Below, piece after piece: positions 34,996 through 44,232 of a stretch of DNA of 64,000 nucleotides. The translations under genes and the position numbers were made by a program. This DNA comes from Sphingobium naphthae (GTDB taxonomy: Bacteria > Pseudomonadota > Alphaproteobacteria > Sphingomonadales > Sphingomonadaceae). The notes under the pieces are model-generated. The model made no database searches. It worked only from the letters and a program-made list of their open reading frames with translations, and was not told the DNA's origin. Position 1 is the stretch's first letter, and each line of letters begins with the position of its first letter. The stretch lies in NCBI RefSeq assembly GCF_020782235.1, contig NZ_JAJGNO010000003.1, forward strand, positions 186,001 to 250,000. Reading direction: 5' to 3'.

Positions 34996-35499
34996 ATGCT
35001 GTCCCCCGAAGCCCCGATCCTGCTGCTGACCACTGGCGGCACCATCGACAAAATCTATTTCGACGCCCTGTCCGATTATCAGGTCGGCGAAACCGTCATG
35101 GCGAAGCTGCTGGAGGTCGCGCGGGTCAGGCGCCCCTTCCGCATCGAGGAAGTGACGCGCAAGGACAGTCTGGAACTGGACGATCGCGATCGGGCGCTGA
35201 TCGCCGCGCGCGTGGCGGCGGCGCGGGAAAACCACATCGTCATCACCCATGGCACCGACACGATGACCGAGACCGCGAAGCTGCTGCAGGATCATCGCGG
35301 AAAGACGATCGTGCTGGTAGGCGCGCTGGCGCCGGCGCGCTTCGGCGAGAGCGACGCGAGCTTCAACCTGGGCATGGCCTTCGCCACGGCGCAAGTAGCG
35401 GAGCCGGGCGTCTATATCACCATGAGCGGATCGGTATTCCGCGCCGACAAGGTGATCAAGGATCGCGCTAAGGGCGCCTTCGTGCCCGTGGAGGACTGA
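34996..35499 (+). CDS. Stand-alone asparaginase N-terminal domain protein
   Basis: A 167-residue protein equal to only the N-terminal half of type I/II L-asparaginase. Both Thr-containing motifs are present, LLTTGGTIDKIYFD (residues about 10-23) and VITHGTDTMTETAKLL (about 88-103), but the C-terminal domain is absent and the sequence stops cleanly at FVPVED, so it is probably a short paralogue group rather than a truncation. Whether it hydrolyses asparagine is uncertain. Confidence 0.8.
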   Translation: MLSPEAPILLLTTGGTIDKIYFDALSDYQVGETVMAKLLEVARVRRPFRIEEVTRKDSLELDDRDRALIAARVAAARENHIVITHGTDTMTETAKLLQDHRGKTIVLVGALAPARFGESDASFNLGMAFATAQVAEPGVYITMSGSVFRADKVIKDRAKGAFVPVED

Positions 35500-35581
35500 G
35501 CGCCAGTCGCTTCGCTTCCGGAACCATCGCCCGGCATGGCGCATTGATCCTGCCGGGTGGCATGATGAGGAGGATGAAGTT

Positions 35582-35839
35582 ATGGCCGATTATCAGGTCG
35601 AGCAGGAGCGCCCGGCGCCCACGACGACGACGGTGATCGAACGGCGCAGCGGCGGTGGCGGCACCACGCTCGCGATCCTGCTGCTGGTGATTGTGGTGGC
35701 GGTCGCCGCCTTTTTCCTGATCAGCAGCGAAACCAACAAGGACAATGCGGTGTCGAGCGCCGCCTCGCAGGTCGGCGAAGCCGCCAGCAGCGTGGGCGAC
35801 GCGGCGCAGGACGCGGCCGGCGCCGTCAAGGACGAATAA
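35582..35839 (+). CDS. Small single-pass membrane protein
   Basis: An 85-residue protein with a charged N-terminus, a glycine hinge (RRSGGGGTT), one transmembrane helix (about residues 29-47, LAILLLVIVVAVAAFFLI) and an Ala/Ser/Asp-rich tail with heptad-like VGEAASSVGDAAQDAAG units. GGAGG ten bases before ATG 35582 supports it. No known family; the layout suggests a periplasmic helical tail. Confidence 0.7.
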   Translation: MADYQVEQERPAPTTTTVIERRSGGGGTTLAILLLVIVVAVAAFFLISSETNKDNAVSSAASQVGEAASSVGDAAQDAAGAVKDE

Positions 35840-35858
35840 GCGCGCAACCATCGAACCG

Positions 35859-35897
35859 AAAAGGGGCGCCCCGACAGCATGTCGGAGCGCCCCTTTT
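35859..35897. terminator. Bidirectional rho-independent terminator
   Basis: AAAAGGGGCGC (35859-35869) pairs with GCGCCCCTTTT (35887-35897), and inside it CCGACA pairs with TGTCGG (35871-35876 / 35880-35885). The A and T tracts on both sides make it work for both the rightward small gene and the leftward carD gene. Confidence 0.9.
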
Positions 35898-35918
35898 CAC
35901 GCGACTGGCAAAGCAAGC

Positions 35919-36446
35919 TTAGCCTTCGACCTTCGCATATTTGGGCGCGGCTTCGTTCAGGATGCGCAGGATCTTCTGCAGCGCGCTGGGCTCGTCCGTT
36001 TCTTCCATCGCTGCCAGTTCGCGGGCGAGGCGGCTGGACGCGGCCTCGAAAATCTGCCGCTCCGAATAGCTCTGCTCGGGCTGGTCATCGGCGCGGAACA
36101 GGTCGCGGGTCACTTCGGCGATCGAGACGAGATCGCCCGAATTGATCTTCGCTTCATATTCCTGCGCGCGGCGCGACCACATGGTGCGCTTCACCTTGGG
36201 CTTGCCCTTCAGGGTCTCCATGGCTTCCTCCAGCGTCTTGTTGGAGGAAAGCTTGCGCATCCCCACGCCTTCGGCCTTGTTGGTCGGCACGCGAAGGGTC
36301 ATGCGCTCCTTTTCGAAGCGCAGAACATAGAGTTCCAGCTCCATGCCGGCGATCTGCTCCTTCTGAAGCTCGATCACACGGCCCACGCCATGCTTGGGGT
36401 AAACGACATAATCACCAACGTCAAAGGACAGCGCCTTGGCAGCCAT
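35919..36446 (-). CDS. carD: CarD-family transcription regulator
   Basis: A 175-residue regulator that binds RNA polymerase beta and stabilises open promoter complexes. The N-terminal RNAP-interaction domain is clear (FDVGDYVVYPKHGVGRVIEL, with ELYVLRFEKERMTLRVPTNKAE), followed by the helical DNA-binding domain (MWSRRAQEYEAKINSGDL... YSERQIFEAASSRLARELA). The start is ATG 36446 with AAGG upstream; the frame extends to a TTG at 36461. Confidence 0.93.
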   Translation of the reverse strand: MAAKALSFDVGDYVVYPKHGVGRVIELQKEQIAGMELELYVLRFEKERMTLRVPTNKAEGVGMRKLSSNKTLEEAMETLKGKPKVKRTMWSRRAQEYEAKINSGDLVSIAEVTRDLFRADDQPEQSYSERQIFEAASSRLARELAAMEETDEPSALQKILRILNEAAPKYAKVEG

Positions 36447-36611
36447 TTGATACCTTTCCAATTCCTACGGGAGGCGGGCCGTCGCGGAGCAGCGAGGCAA
36501 AGCGAGATGCCAGAATGTGCACGGCGCGACCCGTCAAGACATGAAGTTCATTCTCCAGGGCCGCATCTAGGGGAATCCGACCGTTACGGGCGGTTTTAGC
36601 AGATTCGTAAC

Positions 36612-36646
36612 AAAATTACCACCCCCAGACACAATGGCTGGGGGTG
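36612..36646 (-). terminator. Probable terminator of fdxA
   Basis: On the minus strand CACCCCCAG (36646-36638) pairs with CTGGGGGTG (36628-36620) around a 9-base loop and is followed by GTAATTTTG. It lies 38 bases after the fdxA stop. The T-run is short, so strength is uncertain. Confidence 0.6.
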
Positions 36647-36683
36647 CGACCCGATCTGGCACGCTATTGCGGCGATGGGGGGC

Positions 36684-37022
36684 TCAGTCGCCCTTGCCGG
36701 GTTCGGGCGAGAAGAACTGCTCCAGCTTGTTCTCCACGCCGTTCATCGCGTCGGCGTCGGCGGGCGCGTCGCCCTTGACGGTGATGTTGGGCCATTCGGC
36801 GGAATATTTGGTGTTGAGCTCCAGCCACTTTTCCAGGCCGTTCTCGGTATCGGGCAGGATCGCCTCAGCGGGGCACTCGGGCTCGCACACGCCGCAGTCG
36901 ATGCACTCATTGGGGTTGATGACCAGCATGTTCTCACCCTCGTAGAAACAGTCCACGGGGCAGACCTCGACGCAATCCATGAATTTGCAGCGGATGCAGT
37001 TGTCGGTCACGACATAGGTCAT
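36684..37022 (-). CDS. fdxA: Ferredoxin FdxA (7Fe type)
   Basis: A 112-residue ferredoxin. Cysteines at 9, 17 and 50 fit the [3Fe-4S] cluster and 21, 40, 43 and 46 the [4Fe-4S] cluster, with Cys12 and Cys25 in addition ([18 protein letters not shown] and [14 protein letters not shown]). The acidic C-terminal extension is typical of FdxA. It transfers electrons in the cytoplasm; the partner is not indicated by neighbours. In alphaproteobacteria it often stands near carD, as here. Confidence 0.95.
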   Translation of the reverse strand: MTYVVTDNCIRCKFMDCVEVCPVDCFYEGENMLVINPNECIDCGVCEPECPAEAILPDTENGLEKWLELNTKYSAEWPNITVKGDAPADADAMNGVENKLEQFFSPEPGKGD

Positions 37023-37138
37023 TGTTCGGGCACTCTTGTCCTTTGGAAAAGCGCGGCCCTGCTATGCCTGCGGCGCGAGAAGGTCAATGAGGATAATGTT
37101 GACCGGGGTTTAGGGGCGGTTTGGCGGCGCGGGCGCGA

Positions 37139-37786
37139 CTATTCGCGGCCTGTGCGGATCGCCGCGCCGCCTGCGAAGGGGGTGATGGCGACCAGCAACA
37201 GCGAGGACGCGGCCAGAAATTTGAGCGCCGCGCCGCTGCCGTCGCCCAAGGTTCCCGCGCCGAAGATCAGCAGCGGCACCGCCAGCGGCAGCGCCAGCAA
37301 TCCCGCCAGCGCTCCGCTGGATCGCAGGCCCGCCGTCAATGTGGCCACGAGCAGGCCCAGCGCGGCAAGCGCGGGCGTGCCGACGAGCAGCCCGATTTCC
37401 AGCCGCAGGATCGTTTCGGCGCTCAGCTTCAGCAGGGCGGCGGCGGGAGGGGTGGCGACCATCAGCGGCGGGCCGAAACCGATCCAGTGCGCGACCAGCC
37501 GGGCCAGCACCACCGTCTCCTCGCCGATCCCGCGCACGGCGATCTGGTCGAGCACGCCGTTCTGCGCATCGGGCGCGATGAGGCGATCGACCGGCAGCAG
37601 GCTAGCGAGCAATGCGGCGATCCAGATCATGCCGCCGCCCGTCCGGGCCAGCAGCGCCGCGTCCGGCCCGACCGCGAAGGGATAGAGGCTGGCGACCAGC
37701 AGCAGGAAGGCGACCGGCAGCCACAGGCCGGCCGATGTCCAGGCCTGGCGCAGGTCGCGGCCGATGAGCAGCCAGAGCAGCGTCAT
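37139..37786 (-). CDS. ccmB: Heme exporter protein CcmB
   Basis: A 215-residue permease with six hydrophobic helices, the membrane partner of CcmA in cytochrome c maturation. The start LLWLLIGRDLRQAWTSAG and the segment ILRLEIGLLVGTPALAALGLLVATLTAGLR (seen in parts) are CcmB features. The start overlaps the ccmA stop by four bases. ccmC and ccmD are not in the following DNA within this window. Confidence 0.9.
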   Translation of the reverse strand: MTLLWLLIGRDLRQAWTSAGLWLPVAFLLLVASLYPFAVGPDAALLARTGGGMIWIAALLASLLPVDRLIAPDAQNGVLDQIAVRGIGEETVVLARLVAHWIGFGPPLMVATPPAAALLKLSAETILRLEIGLLVGTPALAALGLLVATLTAGLRSSGALAGLLALPLAVPLLIFGAGTLGDGSGAALKFLAASSLLLVAITPFAGGAAIRTGRE

Positions 37787-38394
37787 GCCGGCTCCACCGG
37801 ATCGTCCGCCCGATACTCGTCCAAGGCGATCGTCACGGGCGCGGCGAGGGGGAGCGGCTGGTGCGAGGCGGCGACGACGATGCCGCCCGCCGCCAGATGG
37901 CGATTCACCGCATGGCCGAGCAGATCGAGCGAGGCGGTGTCGAGGCCATTGCCGGGCTCGTCCAGCAGCCAGATCGCAGCATCGCTGGCGATGAGGCGTG
38001 CCAGCATCGCGCGTTTGCGCTGGCCGGTCGACAGCATCCGCACCGGCACCGACGAAAGCGGTCCCAGCGCCATCGCGTCGATGGCGGCGTCCAGCTGTGC
38101 CGAAGTAGCGCCATCGAGCTCGGCCCAGAAGGCGAGGGCCGTGCGGAGCGCCAAGTTGCTGTCCAGCGCCAGCCTCTCGTCGCAAAGCGCCACGCCGCCG
38201 CGCCGCTCGACCCTGCCGGCGAAGGCGGGGAGCAGGCCGGCGCAGATGCGCAGCAAGCTGGATTTGCCCACGCCGTTGGGGCCGGCCAACAGCGCGTCGC
38301 CGCCTGGTTCCAGCGACAGGTCGACGCCGCGGAACAGCATCCGGCCGCCGCGCAGGCAAGCGACGCCGTCGAGCCGCAAGGCCGCGCCGCTCAT
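37783..38394 (-). CDS. ccmA: Heme ABC exporter ATP-binding protein CcmA
   Basis: A 203-residue ABC ATPase. Walker A is LLAGPNGVGKSSLLRI (about residues 34-49), the signature MLSTGQRKRAMLARLI (about 120) and Walker B AIWLLDEPGNGLD. It powers release of heme from CcmC/E with CcmB. It overlaps the upstream peptidase gene by four bases, so the three genes are co-translated. Confidence 0.93.
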   Translation of the reverse strand: MSGAALRLDGVACLRGGRMLFRGVDLSLEPGGDALLAGPNGVGKSSLLRICAGLLPAFAGRVERRGGVALCDERLALDSNLALRTALAFWAELDGATSAQLDAAIDAMALGPLSSVPVRMLSTGQRKRAMLARLIASDAAIWLLDEPGNGLDTASLDLLGHAVNRHLAAGGIVVAASHQPLPLAAPVTIALDEYRADDPVEPA

Positions 38395-38798
38395 GGGGCG
38401 ACCATGTCCTCCAGCACATGCATGTCGATGTCCGACAGGCCGAAATGATGGCCGATCTCATGCACGACGACATGGGTGATGAGCGCGTCAAGCGGGACGC
38501 CGGTTTCCACCCATTCGTCGAGCAGGGGGCGGCGGAACAGATGCACGGTGGGCGGCGTGTCGCCGGTCTGCGCCTCCTGGCCCACCGGGCGGCCGCTATA
38601 GAGACCGGTAAGCCCGAAGGGATCGTCGATCTCCATTTCCCGCAGCGTGTCGGCATCGGCGAATTCTTTAACGAACAGCACGACATGAGCGAGATGGTCG
38701 CGGAAGGGATCGGGCAGGCGGCCAAGCGCCTCCAGTGCGAGCGTTTCGATCTCCTGCGCGGTCGGGGCGAAGCGGGACGGTTGACGGGTCTGCGACAT
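38391..38798 (-). CDS. Zinicin-like metallopeptidase family protein
   Basis: A 135-residue protein of the small metallopeptidase (MMP1-like/DUF1025) group. The HExxH zinc motif is in [16 protein letters not shown] near residue 115. Preceding blocks [15 protein letters not shown] and [11 protein letters not shown] are also conserved in the group. Whether it is a true peptidase is unproven. It is the first gene of a cotranscribed set with ccmA and ccmB. ATG 38798 is used; GTG 38807 is possible. Confidence 0.85.
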   Translation of the reverse strand: MSQTRQPSRFAPTAQEIETLALEALGRLPDPFRDHLAHVVLFVKEFADADTLREMEIDDPFGLTGLYSGRPVGQEAQTGDTPPTVHLFRRPLLDEWVETGVPLDALITHVVVHEIGHHFGLSDIDMHVLEDMVAP

Positions 38799-38839
38799 GG
38801 CTGCCACATAAGCGCAAAGCGCTGCCGGAGGATAGGGAC

Positions 38840-39130
38840 ATGATCGCGAGGCTGAACGATGAGGAGCGTGCCAAAGCGCGCGCCGAACTGCCCGAATGGA
38901 CCGCGATCGCCGAACCGGACGGCTTGTCCCGCCGCTTCACCTTCGCCGACTTCAATGCTGCCTTCGGCTTCATGACGCGGGTCGCCATCCTGGCGGAGAA
39001 GGCGGACCATCATCCCGAATGGTCGAACGTCTATAATCGTGTCGACATCGTGCTGACGACGCATGACGCGGGGGGCTTGTCGCAGCGGGACGTGGACCTG
39101 GCGCGCGCGATCGACGCGCTGATCGCCTAG
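38840..39130 (+). CDS. phhB: Pterin-4a-carbinolamine dehydratase
   Basis: A 96-residue protein with the PCD core: [53 protein letters not shown] (read as consecutive segments), including the active-site H-H-P-E-W. It dehydrates 4a-hydroxytetrahydrobiopterin in pterin recycling and may act in molybdopterin or folate metabolism. GGAGG lies before ATG 38840. It is convergent with the lipoprotein gene, separated by one base. Confidence 0.93.
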   Translation: MIARLNDEERAKARAELPEWTAIAEPDGLSRRFTFADFNAAFGFMTRVAILAEKADHHPEWSNVYNRVDIVLTTHDAGGLSQRDVDLARAIDALIA

Positions 39131-39131
39131 G

Positions 39132-39668
39132 TCAGCGATAGCTCAGCTGCGTCTCGATGCGATCGTCATAGCTTTTGAGCGCGGCCATGACCGACGGATC
39201 ATCGGCATAGCGCCGGCGCAGCATCGCGAGCCGGGCATCGGTGCCATGGCAGAGTTCGACGATATTTTCCTCAATGAAGGCGCGCCGCTCGGCATCATAG
39301 GGCTCTTCGCTGCGGAAATGGTCGCAGCCGTCGCGCGCCACCATGAATTCGGTGACTTCGCGCGGGAAGGGCGCGGCGCTGGCGGCGACGTCGGAGGGCG
39401 GCAGGTCGAGCGGGAAATAGGGCGCAGGCTGCGCGCGCACGGTGACGACGGGGCTGCCCGGAAGTGTGGCGCCGGGCTCCGCCGGCGGGGGCGAAGGGAC
39501 GGGAGCGGGGGGCTGGCGCATGGCGGCGGCAGCGGCAGGCTGAGCGACGGAGGGCTGGGCGGCGGCTGGCGCGGCATTGTCCGCCTGCGCGCTGTCATCC
39601 GACGCGCGGCAGCCGGCGACCAGCGCCAGCATCATGACCATCGGAACCAGCACAACTCGCCTGCTCAC
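39132..39668 (-). CDS. Hypothetical lipoprotein with Pro/Ala linker
   Basis: A 178-residue protein with a lipoprotein signal peptide (LVAGC, Cys about residue 20), a low-complexity Ala/Pro stretch (about 30-75) and a conserved-looking C-terminal helical region with two Cys (ARDGCDHFRSEEPYDAERRAFIEENIVELCHG). The start is GTG 39668, which overlaps the stop of the patatin gene (GTGA), so translation is probably coupled. No family is recognised. Confidence 0.7.
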   Translation of the reverse strand: MSRRVVLVPMVMMLALVAGCRASDDSAQADNAAPAAAQPSVAQPAAAAAMRQPPAPVPSPPPAEPGATLPGSPVVTVRAQPAPYFPLDLPPSDVAASAAPFPREVTEFMVARDGCDHFRSEEPYDAERRAFIEENIVELCHGTDARLAMLRRRYADDPSVMAALKSYDDRIETQLSYR

Positions 39669-41998
39669 CCGATTTCCTCCCGCAAGCTGGCGATCAGGTC
39701 CGCAACATGCGGCAAGCGCGACTCTTCCTCGTCGAGGATCGCCAGAAACGCGGCCCGCCTATAGTCGGCCAGCATCTCGGGCGAAAGGCGGCTTGCCGCA
39801 GGGACACTCGAATTCACGATGTCCAGAAGCCGCTCGATGCCGTGCAGCCGTCCCCACAAATAATCATTTTCGCGATAGACGCGGCTGAAGAAGGCCCCGA
39901 AGTTGTTGAATTCTATCCCTTTCAGCGTCGCCTGCCCGCCGCCCGCCCGGATCGCGCCGCAATCTTCGGGCGAAATCCTGTCGACCTTGACCGGATCATA
40001 TTCGTCGAGAGTGTCACCCTGAAGCAACGGTAGGGTGGCGATGTCGGTGAAGGGGAAGCCCAAATAGGCGAGCAGCATCGTCCGCCGCCCCCCCTTGGGA
40101 AGGCCCGCAAACGCCTCCGCCAGCATCAGGTCGGCGGCATCGTCGCGCGCCTTGAGGCCGCGCGCCTGCGCCACCGCCTCCAGCGCCGCGGCGGCGTCAG
40201 TCGGCACCGCCTTGGCCGCAGCGATGACGGTCTCGCCGTACATCTCGCTCTCCTCGCACTCGGCATAGAGGGTGAGCGCGCCATAGATGGCGTCGTGCAT
40301 GGCGAGCACCGCTGGGTCGTCGGCCTCCGCCTCCATTTCCAGCGTTTCCGCCAGCCGGCGCGCCAGGAACCGCAGGCGGCGGATGCGGAAGGAAAGATCA
40401 TGCGCGCGGAAGAAGGCGACCGGTTCCGTGCCCGATCCGCCATTGTCGCCCAGCTGGTCGGCGCCCGCGCTCCGCACCGCCGACCAGATCGCCTGGCGAT
40501 AGGCTTCGCGCATCATCGCGCTGTCCTCGCCGCTGAGGCGGAAGAGCAAGGTGCAGAGCGATTCGACAATGCCCGACAGTTTGAGATGACCATAGGCCGG
40601 ATAGGCGAAGCCGGCCGCGCCGGCCGCGCGCTGCTGCGCCTTGGCGCGCCAGGCGGACAGGCGCGCAGGCGTGGGGCGGTCGAGGAAGAGCATGCGGCCG
40701 ATCGCGCCTTCCACCTCCGCCTCGATCCCCGGCCGCAGCGCGTCGAAGATGCGCCGCATCCGCCGGATCCGCGCCGAATGGCGGTCTATGACGTCCAGAT
40801 TGTCGCGGATCGGCTGTTCGCGCGGGATGTCGGACAGCGCGCCGAAGATGGTGCGGAAAAATCCCGGCAGCGGCGTGCTGGCGCCGGTCGGCGCCTCTTC
40901 CTGCTGTCCTTCCTTGTTGAGGCGGATGGAGCGATGGCCCGGCTTGGGGTCGATATAGACGAAGCGCCGGTCGACCTCCCGCCGCGAAGGGCGGTTGCGC
41001 AGCGCGCCGATCGCTTGCGCGAAAGGGGCGTTTGCCAGCACCGATCCGTCGATCAGCACCGCGTCCTCGGCCGTGCCCCGCGCGGCGCGGCGCGGCAGCG
41101 CGCGAGCGAGGAAAAGGTCGCGGGTCGGCCAGCTGCGATGCTTGCTCTTGAGCACCCGGTCCAGTTCCCGCACGGTGAAGGGCGGGAAGGCGCCCGGGAA
41201 GCTGGCGGTGGCGCGGGCGGCGAACACCAGTTCCGCCGGATCGGCGAACAGTCTTTCCCCCCGGCCACGCGCGCGAAAGCCGATCGAGAGCCGATGTTCG
41301 GTTTCGATGACTTGGGGCGGGCTGTTGAGGTTGAGGCTCTGGGGATGGCCTTCGAAATCGGTCACGGTGACGAACAGGTCGAGCGGATGGCCTTCGGGCA
41401 GCAGCGGCGGCCCGCGATCGGCCGCGGCCATGGCGTCGAACGCATCGAGCAGCATGGTGGTGAAGATCTCCCCGCCAAAGGGCGGTTCGAACCAGCGCGA
41501 GCGGATGAAGCGCGATAATTTCATCCGCACCTCCTCGCGCGTGGCGGGGGCGACGGTGCGTTCGACCGCGTCGCCGGGATGGCGCGCGGCCATCCACACA
41601 AGCGGCGTCGCCCAGAATTTGGTGAGCGCGCGGGCGGGCCGGGCGTCCGGGTCGAGCAGGCGGTCGACATCGGCATTGTCGAGCCAGAGGTCGGTCAGGG
41701 GTTCCAGCGACTGGCCGGTTTCGATCGCCTGCGCGAGGAAAATGCCGTTGATGCCGCCTGCACTGGCGCCGGCGATGATGTCGGGCATGATGCGCAGGCG
41801 GATGCCGCTCTGCGCCTCGATCGCGCCGAGCAGCGCGCGATAGACCGCCTCGCTGCCGCCGCCCGGCTCCGCATTGTCATGATAGGCGCGGCTGGCGCGG
41901 GCCAGCCGCCACACTTCCTTGGTGATGCCATGCATGTAGATGGCCAAGCTGATGCCGCCATAGCAGACCAGCGCGAGCCGTAATTCCCGCTCCTTCAT
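39665..41998 (-). CDS. Patatin-like phospholipase with DUF3376-type C-terminus
   Basis: A large 777-residue patatin protein. The N-terminal domain starts LALVCYGGISLAIYMHG (oxyanion loop), with the nucleophile in IAGASAGGINGIFL (GxSxG, about residue 80) and the catalytic Asp in LIDGSVLANAPFA (about 315). The C-terminal 350 residues are helical. The length matches the patatin-related proteins of Actinobacteria and sphingomonads that carry DUF3376. It likely hydrolyses membrane lipids. Confidence 0.88.
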   Translation of the reverse strand: MKERELRLALVCYGGISLAIYMHGITKEVWRLARASRAYHDNAEPGGGSEAVYRALLGAIEAQSGIRLRIMPDIIAGASAGGINGIFLAQAIETGQSLEPLTDLWLDNADVDRLLDPDARPARALTKFWATPLVWMAARHPGDAVERTVAPATREEVRMKLSRFIRSRWFEPPFGGEIFTTMLLDAFDAMAAADRGPPLLPEGHPLDLFVTVTDFEGHPQSLNLNSPPQVIETEHRLSIGFRARGRGERLFADPAELVFAARATASFPGAFPPFTVRELDRVLKSKHRSWPTRDLFLARALPRRAARGTAEDAVLIDGSVLANAPFAQAIGALRNRPSRREVDRRFVYIDPKPGHRSIRLNKEGQQEEAPTGASTPLPGFFRTIFGALSDIPREQPIRDNLDVIDRHSARIRRMRRIFDALRPGIEAEVEGAIGRMLFLDRPTPARLSAWRAKAQQRAAGAAGFAYPAYGHLKLSGIVESLCTLLFRLSGEDSAMMREAYRQAIWSAVRSAGADQLGDNGGSGTEPVAFFRAHDLSFRIRRLRFLARRLAETLEMEAEADDPAVLAMHDAIYGALTLYAECEESEMYGETVIAAAKAVPTDAAAALEAVAQARGLKARDDAADLMLAEAFAGLPKGGRRTMLLAYLGFPFTDIATLPLLQGDTLDEYDPVKVDRISPEDCGAIRAGGGQATLKGIEFNNFGAFFSRVYRENDYLWGRLHGIERLLDIVNSSVPAASRLSPEMLADYRRAAFLAILDEEESRLPHVADLIASLREEIG

Positions 41999-42067
41999 GC
42001 GAGGAAGGTCGCAGAGGCCGGCGGTCTTGTCGAGGGCATCGGCACGACAGCCAAGCGAATAGTCGCG

Positions 42068-42766
42068 TCAGCCAAGCGCAAACTCCGCCCAGATGGGCAG
42101 ATGGTCGGACGCCTTGCGAGCGGCGGCGCTGTCATGGACGCCGCTGTCCCTGAGCGTCAGCTTGCCGCAATGCATGATCCGGTCGAGCCGTGCGACGGGG
42201 CGGCGGGCATGGAAGCTGCGGCCGCATGGGGCGAAGCTGTAATGGCGCGCGAAGTCGGCGAGACAGCCGCGTCCCGCGCTCCATTCGTTGAGATCGCCCA
42301 TCAGGATCGTCGGCATCGTTTCGCCCTGAGCGGCGGCATGGATGACCGCCGCCGCCTGCCGACGCCGCCACAGGCCCGACAGGTCGAGATGCATGCCGAA
42401 TACGCGCACCGTCGCTTTCTTGACCGTCACTTCCGCCATGGTCGCGCCGCGCGGCTCCAGATAGGGAAGATGGAGCACATCATGCGCGCCGATCTGCGCG
42501 TCCTTGCGGACCAATATGGCATTGCCGTGCCAGCCCATCGAATCGGCCTGCACGTTGATCGGCACGGATTTGTAGCAGCTGAGATTGTCGAGCAGCAGCG
42601 GCGGAATGGCGGCGGACCGCACGCCAAAGCGACGGTCGGCTTCCTGCAGGGCGATGATGTCCGCGTCGATCTCCCCCAGCACGTCCAGAACACGCTCGGG
42701 AACCCGTCGTCGATCCGTGCCGATGGCCTTGCGGATATTGTAGCTGGCGACACGGATCGTTTTCAT
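42068..42766 (-). CDS. Endonuclease/exonuclease/phosphatase family protein
   Basis: A 232-residue EEP-fold hydrolase. Motifs: VASYNIRKAIG (Asn), IIALQEADRRF (catalytic Glu), MHLDLSGLWRR, ILMGDLNEWS (Asp-x-Asn) and ASDHLPIWAEF (Asp-His dyad). Members cleave phosphodiester bonds in nucleic acids or lipids. No signal peptide is present, so it is probably cytoplasmic. It is divergent from radA. Confidence 0.9.
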   Translation of the reverse strand: MKTIRVASYNIRKAIGTDRRRVPERVLDVLGEIDADIIALQEADRRFGVRSAAIPPLLLDNLSCYKSVPINVQADSMGWHGNAILVRKDAQIGAHDVLHLPYLEPRGATMAEVTVKKATVRVFGMHLDLSGLWRRRQAAAVIHAAAQGETMPTILMGDLNEWSAGRGCLADFARHYSFAPCGRSFHARRPVARLDRIMHCGKLTLRDSGVHDSAAARKASDHLPIWAEFALG

Positions 42767-42853
42767 GCCGTTTCAATGCCCGAGCGGCCCTGATGTTTCC
42801 AGGGTGCCGCGCTTCGTTCTTGAATTGTTCCGTTGCTTTCGCCATGACGGGTC

Positions 42854-44221
42854 ATGGCCAAGGCAAAGCGCAAGTTCGTCTGTCAGCAATGCGGCACCGT
42901 CACCAGCCGGTGGCAGGGCCAGTGCGAGGATTGCGGCGAATGGAACAGCATCGTCGAGGAGGTGGGTGAAACCGTCTTTTCGGCGCGGCATGACTTGCAG
43001 AGCGGCGGGCGCGCGATCTCGCTCGTCGCGCTGGATAGCAAGGTTGCGCTGCCGCCGCGCACCAGCACGGGCATCGCCGAGTTCGACCGGGCGCTTGGCG
43101 GGGGCATCGTGTCGGGCTCCGCCACGCTGATCGGCGGCGATCCGGGTATCGGCAAATCGACATTGCTGCTGCAGGCAGCGGCGCGCATCGCCACGCGGGG
43201 CCTGTCGGTCGCCTATATCAGCGGCGAAGAGGCGGCCGACCAGGTGCGGTTGCGCGCCCAGCGGCTGGGCCTTGGCGGCGCGCCGGTGCAATTGGCCAGC
43301 GCGACATCGGTGCGCGACATTTTGACGACGCTGGGGGAGGGGCCGCCGCCGGCGCTGCTCGTCATCGATTCGATCCAGACGATGCACAGCGACCTGATCG
43401 AAGGCGCGCCCGGCACCGTCAGCCAGGTGCGGGCGTCGGCGCAGGAGTTGATCAAATTCGCCAAGCAGCGCGGCACCGCCATCATCATGGTCGGCCATGT
43501 GACCAAGGATGGCAGCATCGCCGGGCCACGCGTGCTGGAACATATGGTCGACACGGTGCTCGCTTTCGAAGGGGAGCGCAGCCATCAATATCGCATCCTG
43601 CGCGCGATCAAGAACCGCTTCGGCGGCACGGACGAAATCGGCGTGTTTGCGATGGTGGCGGAGGGGCTGGAGGAAGTCGCCAATCCTTCTGCCCTGTTCC
43701 TGACCCATCGGGACGAAACGGTGACGGGCGCGACGGTCTTTCCCGCGCTGGAGGGGACGCGCCCCGTGCTGGTCGAGATACAGGCACTGGTGGTGCGGCT
43801 GTCGAGCGGCGCGACGCCGCGCCGTGCGGTCGTGGGCTGGGACAGCGGCCGGCTGGCGATGATCCTGGCGGTGCTGGAGGCGCGGTGCGGCCTCAGCTTT
43901 TCCACCGCCGAAGTCTATCTGAACGTCGCGGGCGGCTATCGCCTGTCCGATCCGGCCGCCGATCTGGCGGTGGCGGCGGCGTTGATATCCGCCCTGTCGG
44001 AGCGCCCGGTGCCCGCCGATGTCGTCCTGTTCGGCGAGGTCGCGCTGTCGAGCGAGATACGTCCCGTCGCCCATGCGCCGCTGCGGCTGCGGGAGGCGGC
44101 GAAGCTGGGCTTCAACCGGGCCTTCATACCCGCCGCCGCGGCCGACGGGGTGAAGGGCATAGCGGTGAGCGGATTCCGCACGCTTGCGCAGCTGGTTGAC
44201 CAGATGCTGGGACGCGGATAG
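42854..44221 (+). CDS. radA: DNA repair protein RadA
   Basis: A 455-residue RecA-like helicase that processes recombination intermediates. The zinc finger (VCQQCGTVTSRWQGQCEDCG), Walker A (GGDPGIGKSTLLLQA), RadA-specific motif (IKNRFGGTDEIGVF) and the C-terminal Lon-like domain (GGYRLSDPAADLAVAAALIS) are all present. It is followed by cvpA after 11 bases, a frequent pairing in alphaproteobacteria. Confidence 0.97.
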   Translation: MAKAKRKFVCQQCGTVTSRWQGQCEDCGEWNSIVEEVGETVFSARHDLQSGGRAISLVALDSKVALPPRTSTGIAEFDRALGGGIVSGSATLIGGDPGIGKSTLLLQAAARIATRGLSVAYISGEEAADQVRLRAQRLGLGGAPVQLASATSVRDILTTLGEGPPPALLVIDSIQTMHSDLIEGAPGTVSQVRASAQELIKFAKQRGTAIIMVGHVTKDGSIAGPRVLEHMVDTVLAFEGERSHQYRILRAIKNRFGGTDEIGVFAMVAEGLEEVANPSALFLTHRDETVTGATVFPALEGTRPVLVEIQALVVRLSSGATPRRAVVGWDSGRLAMILAVLEARCGLSFSTAEVYLNVAGGYRLSDPAADLAVAAALISALSERPVPADVVLFGEVALSSEIRPVAHAPLRLREAAKLGFNRAFIPAAAADGVKGIAVSGFRTLAQLVDQMLGRG

Positions 44222-44232
44222 CCACGCAGGCG

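Noticed and set aside
37139..39064. A single 641-codon leftward frame joining ccmB with upstream DNA
   Set aside because: The frame runs through ccmA and the peptidase in a different phase; only the last 215 codons are CcmB.
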